Assembly: GCF_010179735.1 (NCBI RefSeq)
Contig: NZ_JAAEEH010000002.1
Coordinates: 62,001 to 126,000, forward strand
Source of the DNA: Anaerotalea alkaliphila
GTDB lineage: Bacteria > Bacillota > Clostridia > Lachnospirales > Vallitaleaceae
Reading direction: 5' to 3'
Length of the DNA stretch: 64,000 nt
In this document: positions 24,995-33,520 of the stretch, piece by piece
How the letters are laid out: the number at the start of each line of letters is the position of its first letter
Position numbering within the stretch: position 1 is the first letter of the stretch
Position numbers and translations under genes: made by a program
Notes under the pieces: generated by a model
What the model was told of the DNA's origin: nothing
Databases searched by the model: none
What the model saw: the letters and a program-made list of their open reading frames with translations, nothing else

Positions 24995-25250
24995 GGTCTT
25001 TTCAGATGCGGGATGGGAAGACTATCTGTTCTGGCAACAGGAAGATTGGAAAATGTTGAAAAAAATAAACACATTGATCAAGGACATTGAACGGAACGGG
25101 AATATTGGCATCGGGAAGCCAGAGGCGCTAAAGGGTGATTTGAGTGGTTATTGGAGCCGTAGGATCAATGACAAAGATCGCTTGATCTATAGGATGACGG
25201 AGGAGCAGGTCATTATCCTGGCATGCAGAACCCATTACGGGGAACACTAG
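24981..25250 (+). CDS. yoeB: YoeB family toxin
   Basis: An mRNA interferase of 87-89 residues; the start may be the ATG at 24981 or at 24987. Conserved catalytic positions are visible: Glu in GKPEALKG, Arg in WSRRIND and His in the C-terminal ACRTHYGEH. YoeB cleaves mRNA in the ribosomal A site. It overlaps yefM by 8-14 bases, so the two are translationally coupled. Confidence 0.93.
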   Translation: MTMIKVFSDAGWEDYLFWQQEDWKMLKKINTLIKDIERNGNIGIGKPEALKGDLSGYWSRRINDKDRLIYRMTEEQVIILACRTHYGEH

Positions 25251-25285
25251 GATCTGGATCCGGGGGAATTCCCCGCTCAAGAATC

Positions 25286-25351
25286 GCAAAGGAAGGGAAG
25301 GGGACCGACGCACCCATCGATGGGTGCGTCGGTCCCCTTCCCTTCCTTTGC
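25286..25351. repeat. 66-bp perfect palindrome
   Basis: Two 33-base arms, the first beginning GCAAAGGAAGGGAAGGGGAC, are exact reverse complements with no loop (centre ATCGAT). It lies between convergent genes (yoeB and the membrane protein at 25352) and could serve as a bidirectional terminator or be a REP-class element. The minus-strand gene's stop is next to it. Confidence 0.95.
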
Positions 25352-25813
25352 TCATTCCTCCCGTTTGTTCTGCCGATGCCGGATTAGGGCGGTGACGCCG
25401 CTGATGGCCAGGAAAACCAGCGCCATGACCAGCAGGATCTGCGCTCCCCCTCCGTCCGTTGCGGAGGGGGAGCGCGTGCCAGCCTCCTGTAGCAGCCGGG
25501 GGATTCCCATGCCCAGCGCCACCCCCAGGAGGGTGGCGGCCAGGAGCAGGAGAACGGTCTTCGCACCCCGCCGCTCCCGGCCGTTGGAGGGCCCCACGTA
25601 GGAATTATGGAGGATCAGGCGCAGGGTATAGCTGCCCGAGGCCAGCAGGAACAGGACCATGGTGTTGACCGGATAGGGCAGCCAGCGGAATCCGAAGCCA
25701 TAAAGCCCCATGTCCAGCAACAGCAGGTAGGCCAGGAGCAGGAAAGTCTGGTTTCCGATCCGGTCCCGGTTCTGCTTTTGCATCTCGTCCAGACCTTGTT
25801 TCTTGGTTTTCAT
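25352..25813 (-). CDS. Small membrane protein paired with an XRE regulator
   Basis: This 153-residue protein has about four hydrophobic segments (FLLLAYLLLLDMG; VNTMVLFLLASGSYTL; AKTVLLLLAATLLGVALGMG; ILLVMALVFLAISGV) and a basic C-terminus (ALIRHRQNKREE). It starts at an ATGA overlap with the regulator gene upstream. XRE-plus-small-membrane-protein pairs of this kind are common in Bacillota. I do not know the function; the coupling suggests the membrane protein modulates the regulator or is its target. Confidence 0.75.
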   Translation of the reverse strand: MKTKKQGLDEMQKQNRDRIGNQTFLLLAYLLLLDMGLYGFGFRWLPYPVNTMVLFLLASGSYTLRLILHNSYVGPSNGRERRGAKTVLLLLAATLLGVALGMGIPRLLQEAGTRSPSATDGGGAQILLVMALVFLAISGVTALIRHRQNKREE

Positions 25814-26016
25814 TCTTCGTCCACCTCCCAGAAAAGCTCGTCCAGTGTCTTTTCCAGCACCTGGCAGATGGTCCTGCAGAGCCGGATGGTGGGGTTGTAG
25901 TCCCCGCTTTCGATGGCCCCGATGGTCTGGCGGGTCACGCCAACCAGGTCCGCCAGGTCCTTTTGAGACAGGTCTTTGGCCGCACGGGCCGATTTCATCC
26001 TTAAATTTTTGGCCAC
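25810..26016 (-). CDS. Small XRE family regulator
   Basis: This 68-residue protein is essentially one helix-turn-helix: LSQKDLADLVGVTRQTIGAI, then ESGDYNPTIRLCRTICQVLE. It belongs to the short YozG-like class. The GTG at 26016 is favoured because GGGGGTG lies five bases upstream; an ATG at 26040 would add eight residues. It overlaps the membrane protein gene downstream. Confidence 0.85.
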   Translation of the reverse strand: MAKNLRMKSARAAKDLSQKDLADLVGVTRQTIGAIESGDYNPTIRLCRTICQVLEKTLDELFWEVDEE

Positions 26017-26202
26017 GGCAACACCCCCGTTTTTCGGCAACTGCGGTTTCGACGATTCCCTTCAATATAAAACATAGCACCTGGAAGACTAAATGTCAAA
26101 TATATACTGCAAATTAACGGATATAAAATGCATTTGCAGAAAGGATCCCCATCCAGGGATTCTATGGTAAAATGGAAAGAAACGAAAGGGGTTTGCGTAC
26201 GG

Positions 26203-26298
26203 ATGGAGAAGAAACTCTGCCAGATCTGCAACAAGCGGGAAGTGACGAGCACCATCGCATTGGACGGGGAGAACAGGTTGTCCCTATGCCCCAGCTGA
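26203..26298 (+). CDS. Possible 31-residue CxxC microprotein
   Basis: MEKKLCQICNKREVTSTIAL continues to a CPS-TGA end, giving three cysteines in a CxxC...C arrangement like half a zinc ribbon. AAAGGGG lies about 12 bases upstream. A GC hairpin follows (about 26337-26382). The reading frame is short enough to be chance. Confidence 0.35.
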   Translation: MEKKLCQICNKREVTSTIALDGENRLSLCPS

Positions 26299-26445
26299 AG
26301 ATCCGGGACATCCGCATCGATTTCTGACGGAGACCGCCCCCCAAGCCCTGGGGTCCGGGATGACAGTCCCCGGGCTTTGTGGTATGATGGATAATAAGCG
26401 GAAACACACAGACACCCACGGACGGCACAGAAAGGCGGGCAATGT

Positions 26446-26922
26446 ATGATCAAGGAAGCAAAGGAAAAAATGGAAGCTTTGGCGGCAGAGGAGCAGGCGC
26501 TGGGCTTCGACCGGTTTTCCCGGGCGGACGCACTGGAGGTGGGCCTTCTGGTCCTGAAGAAGGCGAAGCGGCATCCCGACCCCATCGCCATCGAAATCAC
26601 CATCAACGGCCTGGTGGTCTTCCGGCATTTCACGGAGGGTTCCCTCATGGACAGCGAGCTGTGGCTGGCCAGAAAGCGGAATTCGGTGGACCTGATGTCC
26701 ATGTCCTCCCTCCGGTTCAAGTACTGGCTGGAGTCCCAGGAGATCACCGTGGCGGACCGGATGCTGGACCCCAACGCCTATGCGGCGGGGGGCGGCGGCT
26801 TCCCCATCCGGCTTACGGGCACCGGGGTGGTGGGATCCATCTGCGTGTCCGGGCTGCCCAACCACCTGGACGACCACCAGCTGGTGGTGGACGCCCTGAC
26901 GGAATTCAAGCAAAAGGCATAG
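26446..26922 (+). CDS. UPF0303/haem-degrading-domain protein
   Basis: This 158-residue protein has the GlcG/HbpS-like fold of the UPF0303 family. Typical stretches are IAIEITINGLVVFRHF, WLARKRNSVDLM, FPIRLTGTGVVGSICVSGLP and the C-terminal DHQLVVDALTEF. Some relatives bind haem or cobalamin; most are uncharacterised. It lies 12 bases upstream of the SLH-TolC gene, so the two are probably one transcript. Confidence 0.82.
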   Translation: MIKEAKEKMEALAAEEQALGFDRFSRADALEVGLLVLKKAKRHPDPIAIEITINGLVVFRHFTEGSLMDSELWLARKRNSVDLMSMSSLRFKYWLESQEITVADRMLDPNAYAAGGGGFPIRLTGTGVVGSICVSGLPNHLDDHQLVVDALTEFKQKA

Positions 26923-26934
26923 GAGGTTGTTGAA

Positions 26935-28629
26935 ATGAGGAAGAGACTGCTTGTTGCCGTGGTCCTGGCCGCCATGCTGGGAAACGCCACGGCCTATGCC
27001 GCCCCTGCGGATGTGGAGGACCCCCTCCAGCAGGAGGCGGTAGACACCCTGCTCTCCCTGGGGGTGGTGGACGGCTATCCGGACGGCACCTACCGGCCGG
27101 AGAACCTTGTGACCCGGGCGGAGATGGCCAAGCTGGTGGTCACCGCTCTGGGATACACCGACGTCTCCAACTTCACGGAGACCGGATTTGAAGACCTGGA
27201 CCAGGCCGCCTGGGCCGTGGGTCATGTGGAACTCGCCAGCCGGCTGGGCGTCATCGGCGGCTATCCGGACGGCACCTTCGGACCCTTGCGGCCGGTGCGC
27301 CTGGAGGAGGCGGTCACCATGCTCCTCCGGGCCCTGGGCTATGTGGAAGGGGCCCTGGAAGGGGAGTGGCCGGAGAACTACCTGGAGAAGGCCGATGAAC
27401 TGGGCCTCCTGGAGGACCTGGACGTGACAGGGGAAGACGCCTCCCGGGGCCAGGTCGCCCTGCTGCTGGCGGGCGCCCTGGACAGCCCCATCGGACAGCT
27501 GGACGACCGGGGGAACTGGACGGCCGTCGAGCCGGAAGACACCCTGCGGATCCGCCTGGAAGCCATCCCCAGGGAATGGATCAACCTCTCCCTGGAGGAG
27601 GCTCTGGAGAAGATGCTGGAGGACGGTGCCGGCGCCAAGGCGGCGGACCTGGGACTCCAGTCCGCAGAAGCCCTGACCAAGGGATACACGGAGTCCATCC
27701 GCAACCTGCAGGACATGATTGACGCCTACAAGGCCCTGGGGATCCTGTCGGCTTCGGCCCCTACGGACTTCGACGCCAACCTGGTCCGGATGCAGAGGGA
27801 ATTCGCCCGGACCCAGGGACCCTTGAATTACGAAGCGGAAATCAACGCCCTGGAGCTGGACCTGACCCAGACCTACTTCCAGGTCCTCCATGCGGAGGAG
27901 GGACTGCGGATCCAGGAGGAGAACCTGGCGGTGCAGGAAAGGATCCTCTCCAACACCCGGAAGCGCTTCGCCCTGGGGCAAGTGACCAGGATGGACGTGA
28001 CCCAGGCGGAGGTGGCGGTGGAAGACGCCAAGGCCGATGTGCGGGCTGCGGAGAACGGCCTGCGCAAGGCCCGGATGGGAATGAACCTCCTGCTGGGCTA
28101 TGAGCTGGCCCAGAACCTGGTCCTGACGGACCGGCTGGAAGTGGTCCCCCTCTCCGATGTGCCCTTGGAGGATGCGGTGGCCCTGGCACAGTCAAACAGG
28201 AACGAGACCAAGGCCGCGGCCTTTGGATTGCAGATGCAGGAAGTGATGTTCAACCGGATCAAAATGACCTATCCTTCCAACTCCTCCACCTACCTGAAGC
28301 AGGAGCTGGGGCTGCTCCAGGCCCAGACCTACCAGAAGAACACCCTCACCAACCTGGAGATGGACGTGCGGAGCAGGCAAATGGACATGGTCCGCCTCCG
28401 GGCGGCCATCGACACCAAGACGGCGGCGGTGGAGAAGGGCAGGCAGCTCCTTAGGGCTGCGGAAATCTCCTATGACTTGGGCTACCGGACCATCCTGGAA
28501 GTCCAGCAGGCCCAGCTCATGGTCCTGGGGGACCGGCTGGCCCTGTCCCAGGCGGTCCTGGACTACAACCTGGCGGTGGAGCGGTACCGGCTGTCCATGA
28601 CCGTGGGCACCTTCGCAGCCCCCTTATGA
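26935..28629 (+). CDS. SLH-domain / TolC-family fusion protein
   Basis: This 564-residue exported protein has a signal peptide ending near AYAA (about residue 22). Three SLH repeats follow (about 28-195), with GYPDGTYRP and GYPDGTFGP motifs. A TolC/outer-membrane-efflux-type region takes up the rest (about 215-560), with long amphipathic helices such as INALELDLTQTYFQVLHAEE and FALGQVTRMDVTQAEVAVED, and a second half containing YDLGYRTILEVQQAQLMVLG. The SLH module would anchor it to the wall. It closely parallels the module of the S-layer protein at 6572. TolC-type helices normally dock onto adaptor coiled coils, and an adaptor and RND pump without a channel are encoded at 1.3-5.8 kb. AGGAGG precedes the ATG. 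Confidence 0.87.
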   Translation: MRKRLLVAVVLAAMLGNATAYAAPADVEDPLQQEAVDTLLSLGVVDGYPDGTYRPENLVTRAEMAKLVVTALGYTDVSNFTETGFEDLDQAAWAVGHVELASRLGVIGGYPDGTFGPLRPVRLEEAVTMLLRALGYVEGALEGEWPENYLEKADELGLLEDLDVTGEDASRGQVALLLAGALDSPIGQLDDRGNWTAVEPEDTLRIRLEAIPREWINLSLEEALEKMLEDGAGAKAADLGLQSAEALTKGYTESIRNLQDMIDAYKALGILSASAPTDFDANLVRMQREFARTQGPLNYEAEINALELDLTQTYFQVLHAEEGLRIQEENLAVQERILSNTRKRFALGQVTRMDVTQAEVAVEDAKADVRAAENGLRKARMGMNLLLGYELAQNLVLTDRLEVVPLSDVPLEDAVALAQSNRNETKAAAFGLQMQEVMFNRIKMTYPSNSSTYLKQELGLLQAQTYQKNTLTNLEMDVRSRQMDMVRLRAAIDTKTAAVEKGRQLLRAAEISYDLGYRTILEVQQAQLMVLGDRLALSQAVLDYNLAVERYRLSMTVGTFAAPL

Positions 28630-28667
28630 TTCGGGATCCCCTTGACGATCAGGAAGGGAGTGGTACC

Positions 28668-28961
28668 ATGGAAGCGAACGGCAAGGTCAGGCGGCACATC
28701 CTGGTCCATGGCATGGTCCAGGCCGTAGGGTTCCGGTATTTCACCCTCCGTACGGCGTCCCGCCACCATATCACCGGCTGGGTCCGGAACCGGTGGGACG
28801 GGACGGTGGAGATGGAGGTACAGGGAACCGAAAGGGAAATTGCCTCTTTTATGGAAGAAATCCGGGAGGGCCCCAGGTCCGCCCGGGTGGAACGGTTGGA
28901 AATCCGGGAGATGGAACCTGGAACGGACCTGGAAGGGTTCGTTGTGGAAGATGACGGCTGA
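28668..28961 (+). CDS. acyP: Acylphosphatase
   Basis: This 97-residue enzyme hydrolyses acyl phosphates. The signature VHGMVQAVGFRYFT carries the phosphate-binding loop and catalytic Arg, and GWVRNRWDGTVEM carries the catalytic Asn. The ATG at 28668 with AAGGGAG upstream is preferred over 28626. It lies 38 bases after the SLH-TolC stop, with a strong terminator behind it. Confidence 0.93.
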   Translation: MEANGKVRRHILVHGMVQAVGFRYFTLRTASRHHITGWVRNRWDGTVEMEVQGTEREIASFMEEIREGPRSARVERLEIREMEPGTDLEGFVVEDDG

Positions 28962-28973
28962 AACGGCCGGAAG

Positions 28974-29021
28974 GCACAAAAAGAGACGGAAACCTCGAGG
29001 GGTTTCCGTCTCTTTTTGTGC
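28974..29021. terminator. Strong intrinsic terminator
   Basis: The stem GCACAAAAAGAGACGGAAAC... pairs with ...GTTTCCGTCTCTTTTTGTGC around a short TCGAGG loop. About 21 base pairs are perfect, with T-runs in both directions. Confidence 0.93.
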
Positions 29022-29094
29022 ATAAAGCACATTCGGCGAAATGCACAAAACATAGCGGGGAAGTGGGTGGTTTTTCACCAAAGAGGAAAAAAGC

Positions 29095-29123
29095 TTTACA
29101 AGCAAAAAAAGTTATGATATTAT
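29095..29123 (+). promoter_or_regulatory. Promoter of the M23 peptidase gene
   Basis: TTTACA (29095-29100), a 17-base spacer and TATTAT (29118-29123). The transcript would have a leader of about 70 bases. Confidence 0.7.
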
Positions 29124-29199
29124 TATGAAGAATTATTACAAAAGTATTAATTTTTAAGGTGCGGAATCGAAGGCACCGAATTCAACGGAGGCAACAGAA

Positions 29200-30777
29200 A
29201 TGTACGGTGTACCTAAATTCAAAGAAGGCGTGTTCCTGAAATTCAAGAGGGAAATCGTTCTATCCGTTTGCGCGTTGCTTACAATCGTGACGGTTGCGGA
29301 ATATACACCTGCCATGGGGGCGGGGGTCCAACAGATGGGAAGTCCTTTTTCCACCGTCTGGGCGAAGGACAGCATCAACAGCTACAAGGTGGTCTACAAC
29401 AAGACAGAAGTGGGGGTCGTCGCCGATGCGTTTGTGGTGGAGGCGGCAAAGGAGAAGGCAGTTTCTGCGTTGGTGGCGACGCTGGGATATACACCCGACA
29501 TCAATCCGTCCGTGACCTTGGTGGGCGTCCATACCAGCGACTCCAAGACCATCCTGGAAGGCAATGCCTTGGCGGAGGAACTGTACCAGGCCTATCATTC
29601 CGGACTAGGCGTGGTGAAGCAGGAAGCGTATGTGATGAAAATCGGTGACGGATTCACGGTGGCACTCCATTCCGAAGAGGAAATCAAGGAAGTGCTCAAG
29701 GGAGTGCAGAGCCATTACATCACAGACAAGGAAGTGGACATCACCTTGGACAAGGACCAGCACAACACCTTGGTCATGAGCCCGAAAATCAGCATGCTGG
29801 ACGAGGACAGGGTATTCGCCACCGCCGGAGCGGCTTCCGAACCGGAAACAAGCAACAGGAATAAAGAGAAAACCGTGGATGTGGAATTCTCCGACAGGAT
29901 CATGGTGGTGAAGGCCTTCGTGGACCCGGCGGAAATCAAGGACGTCCAGACGGCAACGGAACTGATCACGCAAGAAAACGCAGAAGCGGAAGTCTACACG
30001 GTGAAGCCTGGGGATAGTGCATCCACCATCGCGTCTGCAAACGGAATGGGACTAAGCGAGCTTTACGAATTGAACCCGGTGTTGAAACAAAAAGAGAAGA
30101 CACTGCAGATTGGAGACGAAGTGGTCGTACAAGTCTCCCAACCTGAACTTTCCGTATCGGCGGCAGTCGAGATCACATACACCCAGGCCATCCCTTTCAC
30201 CACGGTCCGGGAAAAGGACAACAGCCTCTATGTGGGCAAATCGGAAGTGCGGCAGGAAGGCAAGAACGGCACCATGGAGGTGCAGGCCCTGGTGACCAGG
30301 GTGAACGGCCAGGAGACCGGCCGTGAGATCCTCCGGCAGACCGTGCTGGAAGAGCCCCAGGAAAGGATTGTCGTGGAAGGCTCCAAGCCTGTTCCCACGC
30401 AGCCCAGCGGAAGGCTGATGTATCCCACGGTGAACTTCCGCATGACCTCCCCCTACGGGAGCCGCTCCGGCGGATTCCACACGGGCATGGACTTCGCGGC
30501 CCCCTACGGAACCAAGATCGTGGCCGCCGACGGGGGCAGGGTCGTGTTCGCCGGCTGGAAGAGCGGCTACGGCTACACCGTAGACATCGACCACGGCAAG
30601 GGAATGGTCACCCGCTACGCCCATGCAAGCTCCATCAGCGCAAAAGTGGGCCAGGCCGTGAAGAAGGGCCAGACCATCGCCCGGATCGGAAGTACAGGCA
30701 ACAGCACAGGAAACCACGTGCACTTCGAGGTGCGCATCAACGACGCCCCAAGGAACCCAGCCACCTACCTCAAGTAG
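29200..30777 (+). CDS. M23 metallopeptidase with LysM and G5 domains
   Basis: This 525-residue exported cell-wall hydrolase has an N-terminal hydrophobic segment (about 18-36), a region of unknown fold, a LysM domain (about 265-315, YTVKPGDSASTIASANGMGL), a G5-like domain (about 320-395, IPFTTVREKDNSLY) and a C-terminal LytM/M23 domain. The zinc ligands are visible as HTGMD (His427, Asp431) and HVHFE (His506, His508). It should cut peptide cross-links in peptidoglycan. GGAGG lies eight bases before the ATG. It directly precedes walRK, which control such hydrolases in related bacteria. Confidence 0.93.
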   Translation: MYGVPKFKEGVFLKFKREIVLSVCALLTIVTVAEYTPAMGAGVQQMGSPFSTVWAKDSINSYKVVYNKTEVGVVADAFVVEAAKEKAVSALVATLGYTPDINPSVTLVGVHTSDSKTILEGNALAEELYQAYHSGLGVVKQEAYVMKIGDGFTVALHSEEEIKEVLKGVQSHYITDKEVDITLDKDQHNTLVMSPKISMLDEDRVFATAGAASEPETSNRNKEKTVDVEFSDRIMVVKAFVDPAEIKDVQTATELITQENAEAEVYTVKPGDSASTIASANGMGLSELYELNPVLKQKEKTLQIGDEVVVQVSQPELSVSAAVEITYTQAIPFTTVREKDNSLYVGKSEVRQEGKNGTMEVQALVTRVNGQETGREILRQTVLEEPQERIVVEGSKPVPTQPSGRLMYPTVNFRMTSPYGSRSGGFHTGMDFAAPYGTKIVAADGGRVVFAGWKSGYGYTVDIDHGKGMVTRYAHASSISAKVGQAVKKGQTIARIGSTGNSTGNHVHFEVRINDAPRNPATYLK

Positions 30778-30864
30778 GGGGCGGTCCCGGAAGGGCCCAT
30801 AGAGAACAGCAGCAGTGCGGCAGGAAGACATCCGGGTGGAGCGTTTTCCTGCCGCATTTCCGGC

Positions 30865-30893
30865 TTTACGCTGGAAGCGAAGTTTGCTATAGT
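30865..30893 (+). promoter_or_regulatory. Promoter of walRK
   Basis: TTTACG (30865-30870), a 17-base spacer and TATAGT (30888-30893), 28 bases before the walR ATG. Confidence 0.75.
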
Positions 30894-30920
30894 AGAGATA
30901 CATTTGCAGGAGGATGAGCC

Positions 30921-31619
30921 ATGAGGGAACGGATTCTGGTCGTAGACGATGAAAGGGCCATTACGGACATACTGAAATACAACCTGGAGCGGGAGGGATT
31001 CGATGTCTCCACCGCGGAGGACGGGGAGGAGGGGCTTTCCCACTACCGGAGCCTGCAGCCGGACCTGTTGCTGCTGGACATCATGATGCCCAAGATGGAC
31101 GGGCTCCAGCTCTGCAAGACGGTCCGGGGGGAATCCGCCGTTCCCATCATCATGCTGACGGCCAAGGCGGAAGAGGTGGACAAGGTCCTGGGACTGGAGT
31201 TCGGGGCCGACGACTACATCACCAAGCCCTTCTCCATGCGGGAGCTGGTGGCCAGGGTGAAGGCCAACCTGCGCAGGACCAGCCTGGACAGGGACAAGAA
31301 GGAGAACGTCGACCTTCTGGATTTCGGACAGCTGCAGCTGAACCTGGATCGCTACGAGGTCCGCAAGCGCCAGGAGGTCCTGGAGCTGACCGTGCGGGAA
31401 TACGAGCTGCTCAAGTTCCTTGCGGTGCGCAAGGACCAGATCTTCAGCCGGGAGCAGCTCCTGGAACAGGTTTGGGGCTACGAATACTACGGGGATGTGC
31501 GCACGGTGGACGTGACCGTCCGGCGTCTGCGGGAAAAGGTGGAGGACGACGCCTCCTCTCCGGAATACATCCAGACCAAGCGGGGTGTGGGATACTACTT
31601 CAAGTCCAAAAAGGGTTGA
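30921..31619 (+). CDS. walR: Response regulator WalR (YycF/VicR)
   Basis: A 232-residue OmpR-type regulator has a receiver domain with phospho-acceptor Asp53 (LLLLDIMMPKMDG), Lys in YITKPFSM and a C-terminal winged helix (ELTVREYELLKFLAVRKDQI; VRTVDVTVRRLREKV). It is assigned as WalR from the order with walK, yycH and yycI. WalR controls wall hydrolases and is usually essential in Bacillota. AGGAGGATGAGCC precedes the ATG. A likely binding-site array lies at 33431-33469. Confidence 0.93.
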   Translation: MRERILVVDDERAITDILKYNLEREGFDVSTAEDGEEGLSHYRSLQPDLLLLDIMMPKMDGLQLCKTVRGESAVPIIMLTAKAEEVDKVLGLEFGADDYITKPFSMRELVARVKANLRRTSLDRDKKENVDLLDFGQLQLNLDRYEVRKRQEVLELTVREYELLKFLAVRKDQIFSREQLLEQVWGYEYYGDVRTVDVTVRRLREKVEDDASSPEYIQTKRGVGYYFKSKKG

Positions 31620-31649
31620 CCGCCCAGGGGCTTTCTAGGGAGGCGAACG

Positions 31650-33428
31650 ATGTCGAAGAGCATACGCTGGAGGCTGGTCATGATCTATGTGCTGCTGGTG
31701 GTGATCGTCATGATCGCCAGCGGCAGCCTGATCGTCTGGCTCACCAGCAGCAATGAAAAGCAGGCCATCGAAGAGGAGCTCAGGAGCTCCGTGGCCAACA
31801 TCAGCATCTGGATCGATACGGACAAGCCGGTGGAGGAGGTCAAGCAGGACATCCAGGCGGTGATCCAGAACGCGGCGGACTACTACTCCACAAAAAAGGT
31901 GTATCTGCTGGATCCGGAGGGGAACATCCTGTACCCTTTCCTGGAAAACCCCCAGGAGTACCGGTTCTACACGCCCCAGGTCATGGCCGCAGGGGTGAAC
32001 CGGAGCCTGGAAGCCATGGACGAAGTCCAATTGAGGGGGGAATCCACCCAGTACAGGGGATACGCACAGCCCATCCTCCTTGGGGAGGAAGTGGTGTACG
32101 TGATTTATGTGCTGGCTCCCGTCACCGCGGCCCTGCAGAAGCTGCAGGACACCCTGATGGTCCTCCTCCTGTCCGTGGTGCTGGCCATGGCGGTGTCCGT
32201 GGTGCTTGGCTTCGTGTTCTCCAGTTTCCTGACCCAGCCCATCATAGCCCTGACTTCCAAGGCCCGGGAGATGGCCCTGGGTAACCTGAACAACCCCATC
32301 GCCGTCCATTCCGACGACGAAATCGGGGACCTGTCCAAGGCCTTCAACACCATGGCCTCCTCCCTGAACGAGATGCTGGAGCAGGTCTCCAGCGAGAAGA
32401 GCAAGCTGGAAACGGTGTTCCACCACATGACCGACGGAATCCTGGTGTTCGACAGGGAGGGCAGGCTGGCCCACAGCAATCCGGCATCGGAGAAGATGTT
32501 CCAGGTGCAGCCGACGGCCGGGTTCCGGGAGATCCTCGGCGCCCACCTGGGGACGGATTATCCCTCCATCATGGAAATCCTGGAGAAACCGGGCCAGGAA
32601 ACTGCCGTGGTGAAGTACCTGGTGCGCCTCGGGGAGACCTACCTGAACCTGTCCTTCGCCCGCTACCTGGACAAGAACAGCCAGTTCAAGGGGATCATCT
32701 GCGTGATCCAGGACATCACGGACCACAAGAAGCTGGAGGAGCTGCAGAAGGAGTTCGTGGCCAACGTGTCCCATGAGCTCCGCACCCCCCTGACCACCAT
32801 CAAGAGCTATGCGGAGACCCTGCTGGACGGGGCCCTGGAGGATCCGGAGACGGCCAAGCGATTCCTGGAGGTCATCAACCATGAGGGGGACAGGATGACC
32901 ACCCTGGTACAGGACCTGCTGGAGCTGTCCCGCCTGGACAACCGGAACGTGCGGTTCTCCATGGGGGTTCTGGACCTGGACCGGCTCATCCAGGAGAACA
33001 TTGACAAGTACAGGATCCATGCGGCCAAGAAGTTGCAGGTCCTGGAATACCAAAGGCCCCCCGGGCCCACGGAAATCCTGGGGGACATGAACCGGATCGA
33101 GCAGGTCTTGAAGAACATCGTCTCCAATGCGGTGAAGTACAGCCCGGAAAGGACGGCCATCCGCCTGGGACTCCATCTGGAAAAGGAATGGGTGGTGGTA
33201 CGGATCCAGGACAACGGCATCGGCATACCGGAGGAGGACCTGCCCCGTGTCTTCGAACGGTTCTACCGGGTGGACAAGGCACGGTCCCGTTCCATGGGAG
33301 GAACCGGACTGGGGCTTGCCATCGCCAAGGAAATCATGGAGATGCACGGCGGCAGGATCGTTGTGGAAAGCGTCCTGGGGGAGGGGAGCAGCTTTAGGCT
33401 GTATTTCCCCCGGACCCGGGTGGTGTAA
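31650..33428 (+). CDS. walK: Sensor histidine kinase WalK (YycG/VicK)
   Basis: A 592-residue membrane kinase has TM helices at about 10-32 and 165-190 around an extracytoplasmic sensor domain, then HAMP (about 190-245), PAS (about 250-360), a HisKA domain with the phosphorylated His in FVANVSHELRTPL (about residue 375) and a HATPase domain (DNGIGIPEEDL; GGTGLGLAI). This is the full WalK layout. It is 30 bases downstream of walR and co-transcribed with it. Confidence 0.94.
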   Translation: MSKSIRWRLVMIYVLLVVIVMIASGSLIVWLTSSNEKQAIEEELRSSVANISIWIDTDKPVEEVKQDIQAVIQNAADYYSTKKVYLLDPEGNILYPFLENPQEYRFYTPQVMAAGVNRSLEAMDEVQLRGESTQYRGYAQPILLGEEVVYVIYVLAPVTAALQKLQDTLMVLLLSVVLAMAVSVVLGFVFSSFLTQPIIALTSKAREMALGNLNNPIAVHSDDEIGDLSKAFNTMASSLNEMLEQVSSEKSKLETVFHHMTDGILVFDREGRLAHSNPASEKMFQVQPTAGFREILGAHLGTDYPSIMEILEKPGQETAVVKYLVRLGETYLNLSFARYLDKNSQFKGIICVIQDITDHKKLEELQKEFVANVSHELRTPLTTIKSYAETLLDGALEDPETAKRFLEVINHEGDRMTTLVQDLLELSRLDNRNVRFSMGVLDLDRLIQENIDKYRIHAAKKLQVLEYQRPPGPTEILGDMNRIEQVLKNIVSNAVKYSPERTAIRLGLHLEKEWVVVRIQDNGIGIPEEDLPRVFERFYRVDKARSRSMGGTGLGLAIAKEIMEMHGGRIVVESVLGEGSSFRLYFPRTRVV

Positions 33429-33430
33429 TC

Positions 33431-33485
33431 TGTTAACCAATAGTTATCAGGATGTAATCAAACTGTAACATTGGCGCGGTATAAT
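33431..33485 (+). promoter_or_regulatory. Four-fold 11-bp direct repeat (WalR-type box) and promoter
   Basis: TGTTAA (33431), AGTTAT (33442), TGTAAT (33453) and TGTAAC (33464) are phased exactly 11 bp apart. The last pair matches the WalR consensus TGTWAH-N5-TGTWAH perfectly. A perfect TATAAT (33480-33485) follows ten bases later with no good -35, as expected for an activator-dependent promoter. PhoP-type regulators use similar boxes. Confidence 0.8.
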
Positions 33486-33520
33486 GCTCTTATGGTACAT
33501 AAATTGAGAGAGGTGGGCAC

